This document shows positions 34,701 through 42,637 of a DNA stretch of 64,000 bases, piece after piece. The stretch lies in assembly GCA_020427005.1 (NCBI GenBank), contig JAGQOY010000002.1, positions 1 to 64,000 on the forward strand. Reading direction: 5' to 3'. This stretch comes from Planctomycetales bacterium. Lineage in GTDB: Bacteria > Planctomycetota > Planctomycetia > Pirellulales > Pirellulaceae. Every line of letters begins with the position of its first letter. Positions within the stretch are counted from its first letter, which is position 1. A program made the position numbers and the translations under genes. The notes below the pieces were generated by a model, which was not told the origin of the DNA, did not search any database, and saw only the letters and a program-made list of their open reading frames with translations.

Positions 34701-34909
34701 ATTGGAAGAAGTGGCATGATGCCCTCTATCCGTTACTAATTGATAACCAGCTAACATACGGCGCGAATGCAGGTAGTTGGGATCCAATGTCACCCACACC
34801 AGATTTATGGGCACGGTATGGAGGCCGATTGTATGTAACAGCAATGAACCTGTTATCTTTGGAAGTAAGCTATCGACACCTTCCGCTGTATGATAGTACG
34901 GCCAAATAA
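31796..34909 (+). CDS. Membrane protein with disordered linker and C-terminal alpha/alpha-toroid (prenyltransferase-like) domain
   Basis: The 1037-residue product starts at GTG 31796. It has three membrane helices at about 27-50, 60-84 and 90-116, then a Gln/Ser/Pro-rich low-complexity part (about 120-690). From about 696 to the end lies a domain of repeats such as AIERGLAFLAKTQRDDGAWR and ERGGWRYRPGSGSDTSVTGW, the QW-like pattern of squalene-cyclase/prenyltransferase alpha/alpha toroids. The catalytic DXDD motif of true cyclases is not seen, so a binding role is more likely. The gene follows exbB and exbD within 11 bp, so this protein takes the place that TonB or TolA has in classical systems, although no TonB C-terminal domain is visible. 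It is convergent with the next gene. Confidence 0.85.
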   Translation: MDEPVIHYRHLTELAGIRPAESEDRAYWPLNVTLVLLTATIIGIAFYFLDRNDTRLSHNPWTYLFVTPVAMLLISTVLGSLVSRVVEKSMQVAFLLSVLVHLVLLVCAVNIVIISRMWSDVFESIAEQRKQLQRESTNLHQYFRLSTTRTDGQQPDYLSHVVTQHQPTDIKDPSESALRLARSEQAELTSPDPELQPSVSQHLVRKKEPVASMVVNVPEAAHLSRSTSEFRIEAPQVQTLSLDVLLTEQDPREVQPSKADINGHELSTDLSYLELPKLPEDSIVKSRPEVERAMPQQPIQFPTNQPIHSTIPKDSLQFSIHSTVPDVPEPSREQPVIESLRPRDDSVRSNNQQPMSVLSTSEPALVPEFQPSLAREASQRKLLDLPMSASWSKPTTSTPLRSVGGREGDAPKLSSPTISSEALQVQGEFLQPAVEPRAVVDVANRMRGSPGQSDDSQMLRSPLWLDSVVQDLGSSNLPSSAVKRAEGVGPAAREDVADLQSADLDLESRNARPLPSSLSRPTNMLATDQQAGDGGELQSTDLIGQLRSKESSAALKRGSRETNPSGAQSGSRSAQVRPRNESTELGARSSLNNPEFESARHSSTSNLLQIPAPPGLGGFSTVPSSATDLLAARSPREVPNANNDLLSQRFARADTGGPMAPGATIDIPRPAFQQRVERLQNPQPVDSMRVEPQTEAAIERGLAFLAKTQRDDGAWRLQDYDSDVLMRSDTAATGLALLAFQGAGYTHRQFKYADNVKRGLRFLLKHQTVAGDLYIRQDPASDQNAWLYSHAIAALALCEAYGMTQDPELRTAAQRAVDFMVASQDPERGGWRYRPGSGSDTSVTGWFMMACQSGRLAGLEIPDSLVQNIERFLAEGQVSNQQPFLYRYNPFAADTPQQRHGLQPTPVMTSVGLLMRLYTGWNRDSESMRKGADILLKYPPEPGTPTNSKRDTYYWYYATQVMFHMQGDHWKKWHDALYPLLIDNQLTYGANAGSWDPMSPTPDLWARYGGRLYVTAMNLLSLEVSYRHLPLYDSTAK

Positions 34910-34932
34910 GTGGATGAATTGTCCACACGCGA

Positions 34933-37344
34933 CTAAGGAATGACCACCATCTGCCACATGACGTGCTGCCGATCACCTCGACGCCGAGCTTCCTCAAGCA
35001 TCACTCCAATATCCGGCTGAAGTGCAAAGCGATTTTTTTTGCCTTTGAATTGAATTTCAACAGTGCCAGTCGCAAATTGAACATTTTCTGGATAGAGCCA
35101 GACCCAGGCACTGGGCTGTGTAGAGGGGATTTTGCTAATGCGCAAGATGTTGGTAGTCGGATCAGGGATATCTGCTTCGAAGGCCCCAGCGTTAGCCTTG
35201 TTCAAAGGTTGAAACGGATTGCTAATCAAATTCGGAGAGATCGCGGGTGCCTCGAGCCAATAAAAAAAACGATCTCCGGCCCGCATGGTTGTGGTTTTAA
35301 TTTCCTTCGGATTGCGTATCCGTCGATGACTGCTCAGTGCCATCCAGTCCATGATGCGAGGTAGTTCTTCCATGAAGTGCTCGCGAAGACGCCCGTTGTA
35401 CTCCACTGCCAGACAATCGTAGAATGGGCTAGACAGGTAACCTGATAGTACGTCGCCAGCCTCTCCCTTTGCATATTCTCCAAAAACGGCGTAGAAGCCC
35501 AGTGGAACTTCGTCTCGACTGCTGCGCGTACTCTGCACATTCTCGTCGTACATGGTGATGTATTTACCTGCTGAGGCTGAGATGACGACTGCACCGGCCC
35601 AGAGGTCTGGGTGAGAGCAAGCTAGATCCCAAGCAGCGGTTCCGCCATCGTAATGGCCCGATACAAAAACTCGATCTGTGTCGATCGAAAAGGTTCTTAG
35701 GGCGTCGCGAAAACAGGTCAATATTCGAGCCTGTTCGGCTTCCGTGTATTGGTAGCTGGTTTGATCAGAATGCATCCAAACAGGTGCAACTACGATGTAT
35801 CCATGGCGTGTAGCATGACCAAGCCGGAATCGAGAATCTTTAAGTTCAATCGTAGAACCACACCACCAGTCGATTTCCATATCAGGCGCCATGCCCCGAC
35901 CGGGAATTGCCAGGACACAAGGATATTTTCGATTTGGATCGTATTCAGGAGGAACTTGTACAACGTAGTCCAGTTGCTCCCCTTTGGCATAAGTTACTTG
36001 GCACCGGCTCAAACCGTCAGGATCACCCTCGCGCGGTGAAGGTGGAGATTTCGGTGGACGCATGTTCTCCAACAAACGGTCGAGGAACTCGGGTTGGGCT
36101 CCTTCCTGTTGTCGCAGGCGGTTGAGCAAATCTTGGCGCGAGGCAGGATTATCCTCATTTAGATACTCCCTGGCCAAATCTCGAACCAAGATGAGGCTCT
36201 TAGCCACAGCCAAATTGTCAATCCCGGCACCTGGGCCCAGTAGCCAACCGCCGACCGCGTAGGCGACCTTGTTTTCTAGTGGCAAAGAATCGTCTCGACG
36301 CAGAATTTGAAAATCCGCCAAGCGTGGCGCTGTATCGAACGTCAATTGCGTGAGTATCTCCTGTTGAATTGGTTCGATGATAGTTTGATCTTCGACAGGC
36401 AGTTGCGAAACATAAGTCAATAAGGCCTGTGTCAGTTCATTGATAGTATTCAGTTGAGTTTGAAGATTTTCGACATCTTGTTGAAGTTTGAGTTGTGTTT
36501 CCAATGGAAGGATTTCTGTTGGTATTTGCTTAAGCAGCTGAATGGCAAATTCATTTTGTCCGCTGTTTTGGCGAAGCCTAATCTCTTCCAAATTCTGATT
36601 GGCTAGTAGTTGTTCTATTTGGGCGACCAAAGGTTCTCGATCGGCCAAATCACCTGGAAAACGTTGGAGGGCTTCGATCATCGTCTGTCGAGCTTCCAAA
36701 TAACGCTCGGCCTGGGTATAGAAACTGACCATCTTTAGCCAGTCGTCCGGCGAATCGAGGTTCAGTTCATGTCTGAGGATTTCATGTAGTTTGTCAGTTG
36801 GAATCGAAGAGATTGCCAGGCGTTGATCCAGCGTATATCTGCTGTGTTCGGTATGTAACAATTCGACTTTGGCAAAACGTGGTGATAGCGTAGTAATTCC
36901 TTGTAGGAGAACTTCACGATCAGATGGAGTGATGATAGTCATGGTCCTTCTGCCATGCATATTGAAGGGCGTGAGTCCCGCAACACCAAGAATCGTTATT
37001 GAATTACCAGTATGAAAAGCCTCGGCGGATGAAGGGAGCGTGATCTCAATAGGTTGCGAGGCTGTTGAGTTTTGAATAGCTAAGGTATTGGCCTGTGAAG
37101 GGTAGTAGTAGGTCTTGCGTAGGCCATCGTCAAGAGAGCCGATCGAGTGATTGGAGCTAGTTTGTTGATTCGCATTGGCCGAAATCGTATTTGTATCGCT
37201 GACCATGCCCGGCCCAATTCGGAATCCGTTTCTTAGCAGTATTACTTGTTCCTGGGCGTTACTGAGTGTTTGCCAAGTTAGGAAAATGGCAATTGTTGAA
37301 AGCAGGAGAATGTTGAATTTTGAGACGTTTGATTGACAGTGCAT
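34933..37344 (-). CDS. Exported alpha/beta-hydrolase-like protein with a missing nucleophile serine
   Basis: From ATG 37344 the product has 803 residues: a signal peptide ending near LSNAQ, an unassigned N-terminal region with long helical segments, and a C-terminal alpha/beta-hydrolase domain from about residue 480. That part has QLDYVVQVPPEYDPNRKYP, AIPGRGMAPD (oxyanion region) and VFVSGHYDGGTAAWDLACSHPDLWAG, quoted in parts as SGHYDGGTAAWD. In the usual nucleophile elbow G-x-S-x-G the serine is replaced by tyrosine, so it is probably not a classical esterase. A longer frame reaches 37533, but the signal peptide and a GGAG ten bases upstream favour 37344. It may bind a polymer or peptide. 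The gene is 172 bp behind the CitG-like gene. Confidence 0.78.
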   Translation of the reverse strand: MHCQSNVSKFNILLLSTIAIFLTWQTLSNAQEQVILLRNGFRIGPGMVSDTNTISANANQQTSSNHSIGSLDDGLRKTYYYPSQANTLAIQNSTASQPIEITLPSSAEAFHTGNSITILGVAGLTPFNMHGRRTMTIITPSDREVLLQGITTLSPRFAKVELLHTEHSRYTLDQRLAISSIPTDKLHEILRHELNLDSPDDWLKMVSFYTQAERYLEARQTMIEALQRFPGDLADREPLVAQIEQLLANQNLEEIRLRQNSGQNEFAIQLLKQIPTEILPLETQLKLQQDVENLQTQLNTINELTQALLTYVSQLPVEDQTIIEPIQQEILTQLTFDTAPRLADFQILRRDDSLPLENKVAYAVGGWLLGPGAGIDNLAVAKSLILVRDLAREYLNEDNPASRQDLLNRLRQQEGAQPEFLDRLLENMRPPKSPPSPREGDPDGLSRCQVTYAKGEQLDYVVQVPPEYDPNRKYPCVLAIPGRGMAPDMEIDWWCGSTIELKDSRFRLGHATRHGYIVVAPVWMHSDQTSYQYTEAEQARILTCFRDALRTFSIDTDRVFVSGHYDGGTAAWDLACSHPDLWAGAVVISASAGKYITMYDENVQSTRSSRDEVPLGFYAVFGEYAKGEAGDVLSGYLSSPFYDCLAVEYNGRLREHFMEELPRIMDWMALSSHRRIRNPKEIKTTTMRAGDRFFYWLEAPAISPNLISNPFQPLNKANAGAFEADIPDPTTNILRISKIPSTQPSAWVWLYPENVQFATGTVEIQFKGKKNRFALQPDIGVMLEEARRRGDRQHVMWQMVVIP

Positions 37345-37516
37345 ACACGACAATCTCCATGCGGGACATCTCATGGCTGGGATACTCGAATTTCTTGAAA
37401 CGATTCGTTGGTCAAAAACTCGACTGACTGTCCAATGATTTGGAAGCAATGAGTGTTCAGTCAGGGATAATCTCATGGACCACAATTCGGTTGGCCCCGC
37501 CGTATTCGCGACGGCA

Positions 37517-38440
37517 TCATGAAATTTCACCACATATTAGTCTAGTAAAAACTGTGGCCGCCAACAAATCTGCGGTAGTACCCGGATTACACCGATTTCC
37601 ATCCCGCCTAAGAAAACTATCTAGTTCGAGCAATGTTGTGGATTGTAAAGGTAGTGACTGTTGTACCACATTCGATGCCGTATAGGTTGTCGGAGTTTCG
37701 TCGAGTTCCAGACTGGCGGCTTGTGCCAATTGTTGCACTTGGGAGGCAACATCCGCACCGGTCTTGCGAACTATTAGTCCATCGGGCTCATAGGCTAACC
37801 AACGTATTTGAGTGCGGGCAATGGCTTGGCGGGTTGAGAAACCACGCGATGTTTCAGCCAACAGCCATGGTAATAGCCGTTCAAAGATATCTTCGAAGTC
37901 GTTGACGTATTGCCTTGCAACGGCATCGGTGTTGGCTACAGCGCGCATGGCGTCCAAAAGATCATCGGGTGCAGGTTCGCGCAAGTCCATTTTAGGCTGT
38001 TTTCCGAGTCCTCCTGCCTGGGATTCGACTATTGCCAAGTAAATATTTCTGGCATCCTGAGGCGTCAAGTTACGAAGCAGATCGGCTAATGATGCACGTA
38101 GCGGTCGACGGCTACTTCGAACTTTAGCGATGGCCAGGGGAGCTAGCAAGATAATCGTCCCAAGGCTGGTATTGGTTCCCACGTCTTGTTGGCATCGTTG
38201 CACGCATTCAAGCACCACGGCACCTACCTGACTGTGCGGGCCAACCGACTTCAGGACATCTTGGAGTGAGGTTCCAGCCACCAGAAAGTGTTCAAGATGC
38301 ATATCACGGAAGCCAGCCGTAGGATGTACGTTGCCCACCTTAAAAGATGTGGCCTCCAGGAGGATAGCCAAAGCGGCTGCCTGCGGGATGGGCCAAACGC
38401 GATCCAAAGGGGAGGGGAGTAGCAAGTTGTCGCTTGTCAT
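37517..38440 (-). CDS. CitG-like triphosphoribosyl-dephospho-CoA synthase family protein
   Basis: The 307-residue product resembles the CitG/MdcB family, with ALAILLEATSFKVGNVHPTAGF near 23-44 (KVGNVHPTAGFRDMHLEHF in the core) and NTSLGTIILLAPLA near 90, matching the family HP-x-G and N-x-x-G-x-x-x-x-AP motifs. CitG builds the prosthetic group of citrate and malonate decarboxylases from ATP and dephospho-CoA. Without decarboxylase genes nearby, another role is likely. CitG-like proteins also occur among the archaeal-type tetrahydromethanopterin/formaldehyde-oxidation genes of methylotrophs and planctomycetes, which is the better explanation here (established knowledge, not shown by this window). 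It is 28 bp downstream of the OleB-like gene. Confidence 0.78.
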   Translation of the reverse strand: MTSDNLLLPSPLDRVWPIPQAAALAILLEATSFKVGNVHPTAGFRDMHLEHFLVAGTSLQDVLKSVGPHSQVGAVVLECVQRCQQDVGTNTSLGTIILLAPLAIAKVRSSRRPLRASLADLLRNLTPQDARNIYLAIVESQAGGLGKQPKMDLREPAPDDLLDAMRAVANTDAVARQYVNDFEDIFERLLPWLLAETSRGFSTRQAIARTQIRWLAYEPDGLIVRKTGADVASQVQQLAQAASLELDETPTTYTASNVVQQSLPLQSTTLLELDSFLRRDGNRCNPGTTADLLAATVFTRLICGEIS

Positions 38441-38468
38441 GCCAAGATCTGCCCCGGTCCGTCTTGCA

Positions 38469-39359
38469 TCAGATCAAACCGGCACGCAACGTATTGATCA
38501 CTTCCTCGGGCGCTTCTTCCATTACATAATGGCCGACGTCCTCCAAACGCTGAACGTTTGCTTGAAGGAAGATATTTTGCAAGCGATCCAAGCATTCGGG
38601 GCGGAAACACCAATCTTTCATGCCCCAAATGATTTCGACGGGAAGATCTGCAAACATCTTCAGGCTCTGTTCCATCTTGGCTAAGGCTTGCCAGGTTGTT
38701 TGATGTGGCCGACGTGGGATGTCTTGAACAAACCGGGCAATAGCGACTCGTGAATCCCAGCTATTGTAGGGAGCAACCAGTCCTGCTGCCACTGCGGGGT
38801 CCAAACGCTTCAGTCGATATAAAGTCATTCGGAGAGCAGCTAAAGCAAACAAATTGAGCCTTCGCATTGCCCAGTTCCCAAATACTGGAATCCTGCAGGC
38901 TCGGATTCGGAGTGGAATATACGGGGGTGGAAATGCCGCAGTGTTTAGCAATACTAGTTTGGCAATCCGTGTAGGATGCTTTAGAGCGGCCCCTAGCCCA
39001 ATAGCACCACCCCAATCATGAACTACTAGCGTAATGTTGCGCAAGTCCAGTTGTTCGATCAAACGTCCCAAGTTCCCAATATGCTGCTCCAGGCTGTAAT
39101 TGTATGACTGGGGCTTGTCGCTCAGGCCGCAGCCGATGTGGTCAACGGCGATTACACGGGCCAGTGGTGGCAAGTCAGCTGCAATCCGACGGAAGGTAAA
39201 AGACCAAGTTGGGTTCCCATGAACGCACACGATGGTATGAGGCGAAGCCGCATTCCCTTCATCGATAAAGTGCAGGCGAACTTTCTCTGTGGAGGCTTCC
39301 GATACGGCAATTTCGATGTAATTGGATTGGAAGGGATACAAGGTCTTCCAGTCTGCCAT
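38469..39359 (-). CDS. Alpha/beta hydrolase, haloalkane dehalogenase / OleB-like
   Basis: The 296-residue product carries VCVHGNPTWSFTFR near 45 (oxyanion loop), AVDHIGCGLSDKP near 71, VVHDWGGAIGLG near 113 with aspartate as nucleophile, and GHYVMEEAPEEV near 276 with the catalytic histidine. This Asp-nucleophile set is shared by haloalkane dehalogenases and OleB; DHIGCGLSDKP is especially like OleB, which decarboxylates beta-lactones to olefins. Neither OleA, OleC nor OleD is next to it, though a large fused acyl ligase lies divergently 620 bp away. Activity therefore remains open. There is no signal peptide. Confidence 0.85.
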   Translation of the reverse strand: MADWKTLYPFQSNYIEIAVSEASTEKVRLHFIDEGNAASPHTIVCVHGNPTWSFTFRRIAADLPPLARVIAVDHIGCGLSDKPQSYNYSLEQHIGNLGRLIEQLDLRNITLVVHDWGGAIGLGAALKHPTRIAKLVLLNTAAFPPPYIPLRIRACRIPVFGNWAMRRLNLFALAALRMTLYRLKRLDPAVAAGLVAPYNSWDSRVAIARFVQDIPRRPHQTTWQALAKMEQSLKMFADLPVEIIWGMKDWCFRPECLDRLQNIFLQANVQRLEDVGHYVMEEAPEEVINTLRAGLI

Positions 39360-39982
39360 GATCCTCGAGGACTCCTGCCGCTACAACTGGAAAAAATGTT
39401 GGAAGGACTTGCAAGATGCGAGTGGGGCGATCTGCATGTTCCCATGCTCCATTGCGCAGAAATAGAAAATGCTATTCCAAAAATGTGGTAGTGGGCATTT
39501 GTTGGAGGTGCGTAAGTTATTAGGTTGCACAACGCCTGGGAGGAAAGGAGTATACATTGAGGAGGTCAACATGTCGTGGGGGTTTCTGTGTAGATCATTG
39601 CTACACGAGGGCTTCTTTGTGCAGATCGCCGTAGGGTCTCGTAACCGTTAGCAACAGCGCGGTAATTCTCAGTTTCGTCTCTCACATGCCAAACAGGGCG
39701 TGCGAAGCCCCGGAAAACAATCTAAGAAATAGCAAAAATGGCGCCATTTGTGGTCTCATCAAGCATCCAAAGGAATAGATTGATGGGGGCTTTTCTTTTC
39801 CAGTACAGGGCATGTTCGTAGCGTCTGCCCCTCCCCGAGGAGGGTTGATTTAGTATCGTTGCGATCAGCTGAAAAGTGTACGACCTCGGCAAGGGAAAAG
39901 TGGAATAGTACGCTTGGTCGGCGAATTGTTAAATGTATCCTCGAACATTGACCATTGAATTCAGATCCTCGGGACATGGAGA
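39360..39982. other. Divergent intergenic region, 623 bp
   Basis: No convincing gene is found between the OleB-like gene and the fused acyltransferase-ligase gene. It holds a 14-bp perfect palindrome (aaatggc/gccattt, 39736-39749) and a C-rich/G-rich dyad (ccctcc...ggaggg, about 39829-39844). Promoters for both flanking genes are expected here. Confidence 0.5.
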
Positions 39983-42634
39983 GTGGTAGTGAAGAACTGG
40001 TTGAATCGGGTGTTCTGGCTTGGTTGCCGCTGGTTACTGAGTTTTCGTTACCGAGTCCGAATCCTTGGAGGAGAACAATTATCCGGATTGCAAGGGCCGA
40101 CCTTGGTTTTGCCAAACCATCCGGCCTACATTGATCCGCCAATTGTCAGCAGCCATCTTCGATTGCATAAGCCTTTGCGTCCGATGGTTTTCTCTGGTAC
40201 ATACCGAATGTACTTTCTGCGACCGCTAATGAAGTTAGTTGATGCTTTTGAAGTACCTGATCTCTCGGCGCACAGTCGAGATGCCCAAGCCAAGACTCTG
40301 CAAATGATTGACGCGGTCGCGCGCCAGTTACAGTCGGGCGATTGCCTGCTCATCTATCCTTCGGGGCGTCTGCAACGAGGCAATTGTGAAGTAGTAGGAG
40401 CGGCGCGAGCTGTTTACGAAGTGGTTTCTCGCTGCGAGAACTTGAATATTGTTTTGGTTCGAACTCGAGGTGTGTGGGGTAGCATGTTTAGCTGTGCCGA
40501 AACCAATGGCCCACCCAACTTGGCCGAGCGAGTCAAGTCTGCTCTGGGATGGGTGTTAGCTAGCGGCCTGTTTTTTCTGCCTCGACGCTCAGTAACATTG
40601 CAAATTGAAGTTGTGCCGCGTAACCAACTGCCGCTAAACAGCCGAGAAGCGTTCAATGGCTACTTGGAGGCATGGTACAACGCCGATGGTGAGCAGCCGC
40701 CAAAGTTTGTGCCGTACCATCATTTATTTGGTCCGCGCGACGGTGATTTTGGCAAATCCCAATTGGGCGCAGTGCATGACATAAGTGAGATTCGTCCTAA
40801 AACAATTCACTTAGTCAATGAGTTGATCCAGTCGCATTTGGGGCGCCAATTGAACGAATCTGAGCTCGTGCCCAATAGCAAACTTGAGGCGCTGGGGCTG
40901 GATAGCCTAGACCGCATGGACCTAGCACTCAAAATCGAGCAACAATTTGGTTTTCGCAGCAATGTTGTCGCGGATACTTTGAGCGGCTTGTGGGCTCTGG
41001 CAGAGGGACAGTTACCACAAGTAGACGTCAAACCTGAATTGGCTCCTGTGCTGTGGCGCCAAGAAATTCTGCAGCCGAATCGAGCCGAACTACTAGCGGA
41101 TACCGTGGCTCGAGGATTCGTCCTACAGGCCATTCGAAATCTTAGTCGCGTGGCGGTAGCGGATAATGTGTCTGGTGTTCTCACATACCGTCGCATGCTG
41201 GTGGCTACGGAACTCATGCGGCGGCGATTCGAGGATTTTCCTGAACAGCATGTGGGTGTTATGCTACCGGCTAGTGTGGCTGCAGACATCGTCTTCTTTG
41301 CTCTCCATATGGATGGCAAGGTGCCAGTCATGATGAATTGGACAACGGGTCCTGCCAACTTGGCGCATGCGGTTCAGGTCACCGGCGTTAAAACGATTAT
41401 CACTAGCAGGAAGATGATCGATCGGTTAGGGATCGAAGTGCAGGGCGCTGAATATTTATTTCTGGAAGATCTAAAATCCGGGATTGGAAAAATCGAAGCT
41501 CTATCGGCGTTGATGCGCACGTATTTGCTGCCGCGCAGTTATTTGGCCAGACTGCCAGCTCAAACTCCGGAGCAAACTGCGGTCTTTCTGTTCACGTCTG
41601 GATCGGAGAGCTTTCCCAAAACAGTGCCCCTTTCGCATCGCAACTTGCTTGTCAATATTCAGGATGGACTGGAAGTGTTGGAATGCGATCAACGCGACTC
41701 GTTACTGGGTTTTTTGCCTCCGTTTCACAGCTTTGGCATGACGGGCAATCTACTGCTGTCTCATTTGTCGGGTATTCGCTGTGTCCGATATGCGGACCCA
41801 ACCGATGCAGCAGGGCTGGTACGTTGTATTGAGGCATTTCGCCCGACGATGCTTTTCACCACGCCCACCTTCCTGAGCTACATCTTGGCAGCTTGTCAGG
41901 GCGATGAGTTGCAGAGTTTACGACGGATTGTAACCGGTGCAGAGAAATGTCCGGATCGCGTTTTCGAACAATGCAAACAGAAGGCTAGCCAGGCGATCAT
42001 ATTGGAAGGTTACGGCATTACGGAATGTTCCCCGGTGGTGGCTGCCAACAGAGTCTCAAATTCTAAACCTGGAACCGTAGGTAAACCTGTTTCTAATGTT
42101 GAAGTATGCATTGTAGACGTCGATACTCAGCAGCCGGTTGAGTTGCATCAAACGGGCATGCTCTTGGTTAGCGGCCCTTCGATATTTTCAGGGTATCACA
42201 ACTATGAGGGTGCATCACCCATGGTCGAATTAGGCGGGAAGATTTGGTACAAGACCGGCGATCTAGTATCCCAGGATGAGGATGGTTTTTTGTATTTTCG
42301 GGGCAGATTGAAGAGATTTCTAAAGGCTGGAGGTGAGATGATTTCGTTGCCGGCCTTGGAGGAGCCTTTTCTTGTTAAATATCCTGCAGACGAGAACGGG
42401 CCTCGTGTCGCAGTTGAAGGAATTGAAACACACGATGGCCGGCAGATTGTTTTGTTCACTACGGAAGACATCTCTCTGCGAGAGGCCAGCCAAGTATTGC
42501 TTGAGGCCGGGCTGAGGGGTGTGATGCGTTTGGATGAAGTACGCCGTCTCGAGAAGATTCCTATTCTGGGAACAGGCAAGACTGATTACAAGCAACTACG
42601 CTCGGCAATCGAACTACAAACTAGTGACCTTTAG
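39983..42634 (+). CDS. PlsC acyltransferase - ACP - AMP-ligase fusion protein
   Basis: The 883-residue protein contains three modules. Residues about 20-235 are a PlsC-type acyltransferase with NHPAYID (His46, Asp51). Residues about 270-345 are an acyl-carrier domain with LGLDSLDRMDLALKIEQQFG (Ser308, the phosphopantetheine site, quoted as LGLDSLDRM). Residues about 365-875 are an AMP-binding ligase with FLFTSGSESFPKTV near 535, GYGITECSPVV near 675 and YKTGDLVSQDEDGF near 755. The order resembles Aas, the 2-acylglycerophosphoethanolamine acyltransferase/acyl-ACP synthetase, with an internal ACP added. It would activate a fatty acid, load it on its own ACP and pass it to a lysophospholipid or other acceptor. 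GTG at 39983 or, with GGAGAG better placed, GTG at 39989 is the start. The ABC gene begins four bases after its stop. Confidence 0.92.
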   Translation: MVVKNWLNRVFWLGCRWLLSFRYRVRILGGEQLSGLQGPTLVLPNHPAYIDPPIVSSHLRLHKPLRPMVFSGTYRMYFLRPLMKLVDAFEVPDLSAHSRDAQAKTLQMIDAVARQLQSGDCLLIYPSGRLQRGNCEVVGAARAVYEVVSRCENLNIVLVRTRGVWGSMFSCAETNGPPNLAERVKSALGWVLASGLFFLPRRSVTLQIEVVPRNQLPLNSREAFNGYLEAWYNADGEQPPKFVPYHHLFGPRDGDFGKSQLGAVHDISEIRPKTIHLVNELIQSHLGRQLNESELVPNSKLEALGLDSLDRMDLALKIEQQFGFRSNVVADTLSGLWALAEGQLPQVDVKPELAPVLWRQEILQPNRAELLADTVARGFVLQAIRNLSRVAVADNVSGVLTYRRMLVATELMRRRFEDFPEQHVGVMLPASVAADIVFFALHMDGKVPVMMNWTTGPANLAHAVQVTGVKTIITSRKMIDRLGIEVQGAEYLFLEDLKSGIGKIEALSALMRTYLLPRSYLARLPAQTPEQTAVFLFTSGSESFPKTVPLSHRNLLVNIQDGLEVLECDQRDSLLGFLPPFHSFGMTGNLLLSHLSGIRCVRYADPTDAAGLVRCIEAFRPTMLFTTPTFLSYILAACQGDELQSLRRIVTGAEKCPDRVFEQCKQKASQAIILEGYGITECSPVVAANRVSNSKPGTVGKPVSNVEVCIVDVDTQQPVELHQTGMLLVSGPSIFSGYHNYEGASPMVELGGKIWYKTGDLVSQDEDGFLYFRGRLKRFLKAGGEMISLPALEEPFLVKYPADENGPRVAVEGIETHDGRQIVLFTTEDISLREASQVLLEAGLRGVMRLDEVRRLEKIPILGTGKTDYKQLRSAIELQTSDL

Positions 42635-42637
42635 CTC

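Noticed and set aside
31796..34909. Toroid domain as an active squalene cyclase or prenyltransferase
   Set aside because: The DXDD motif of squalene cyclases is absent, and the domain is tethered to an ExbBD-linked membrane protein.
37345..37533. N-terminal extension of the nucleophile-less hydrolase gene
   Set aside because: The signal peptide begins at 37344 and a suitable GGAG precedes it; the extension has no signal or domain and overlaps the end of the CitG-like gene.
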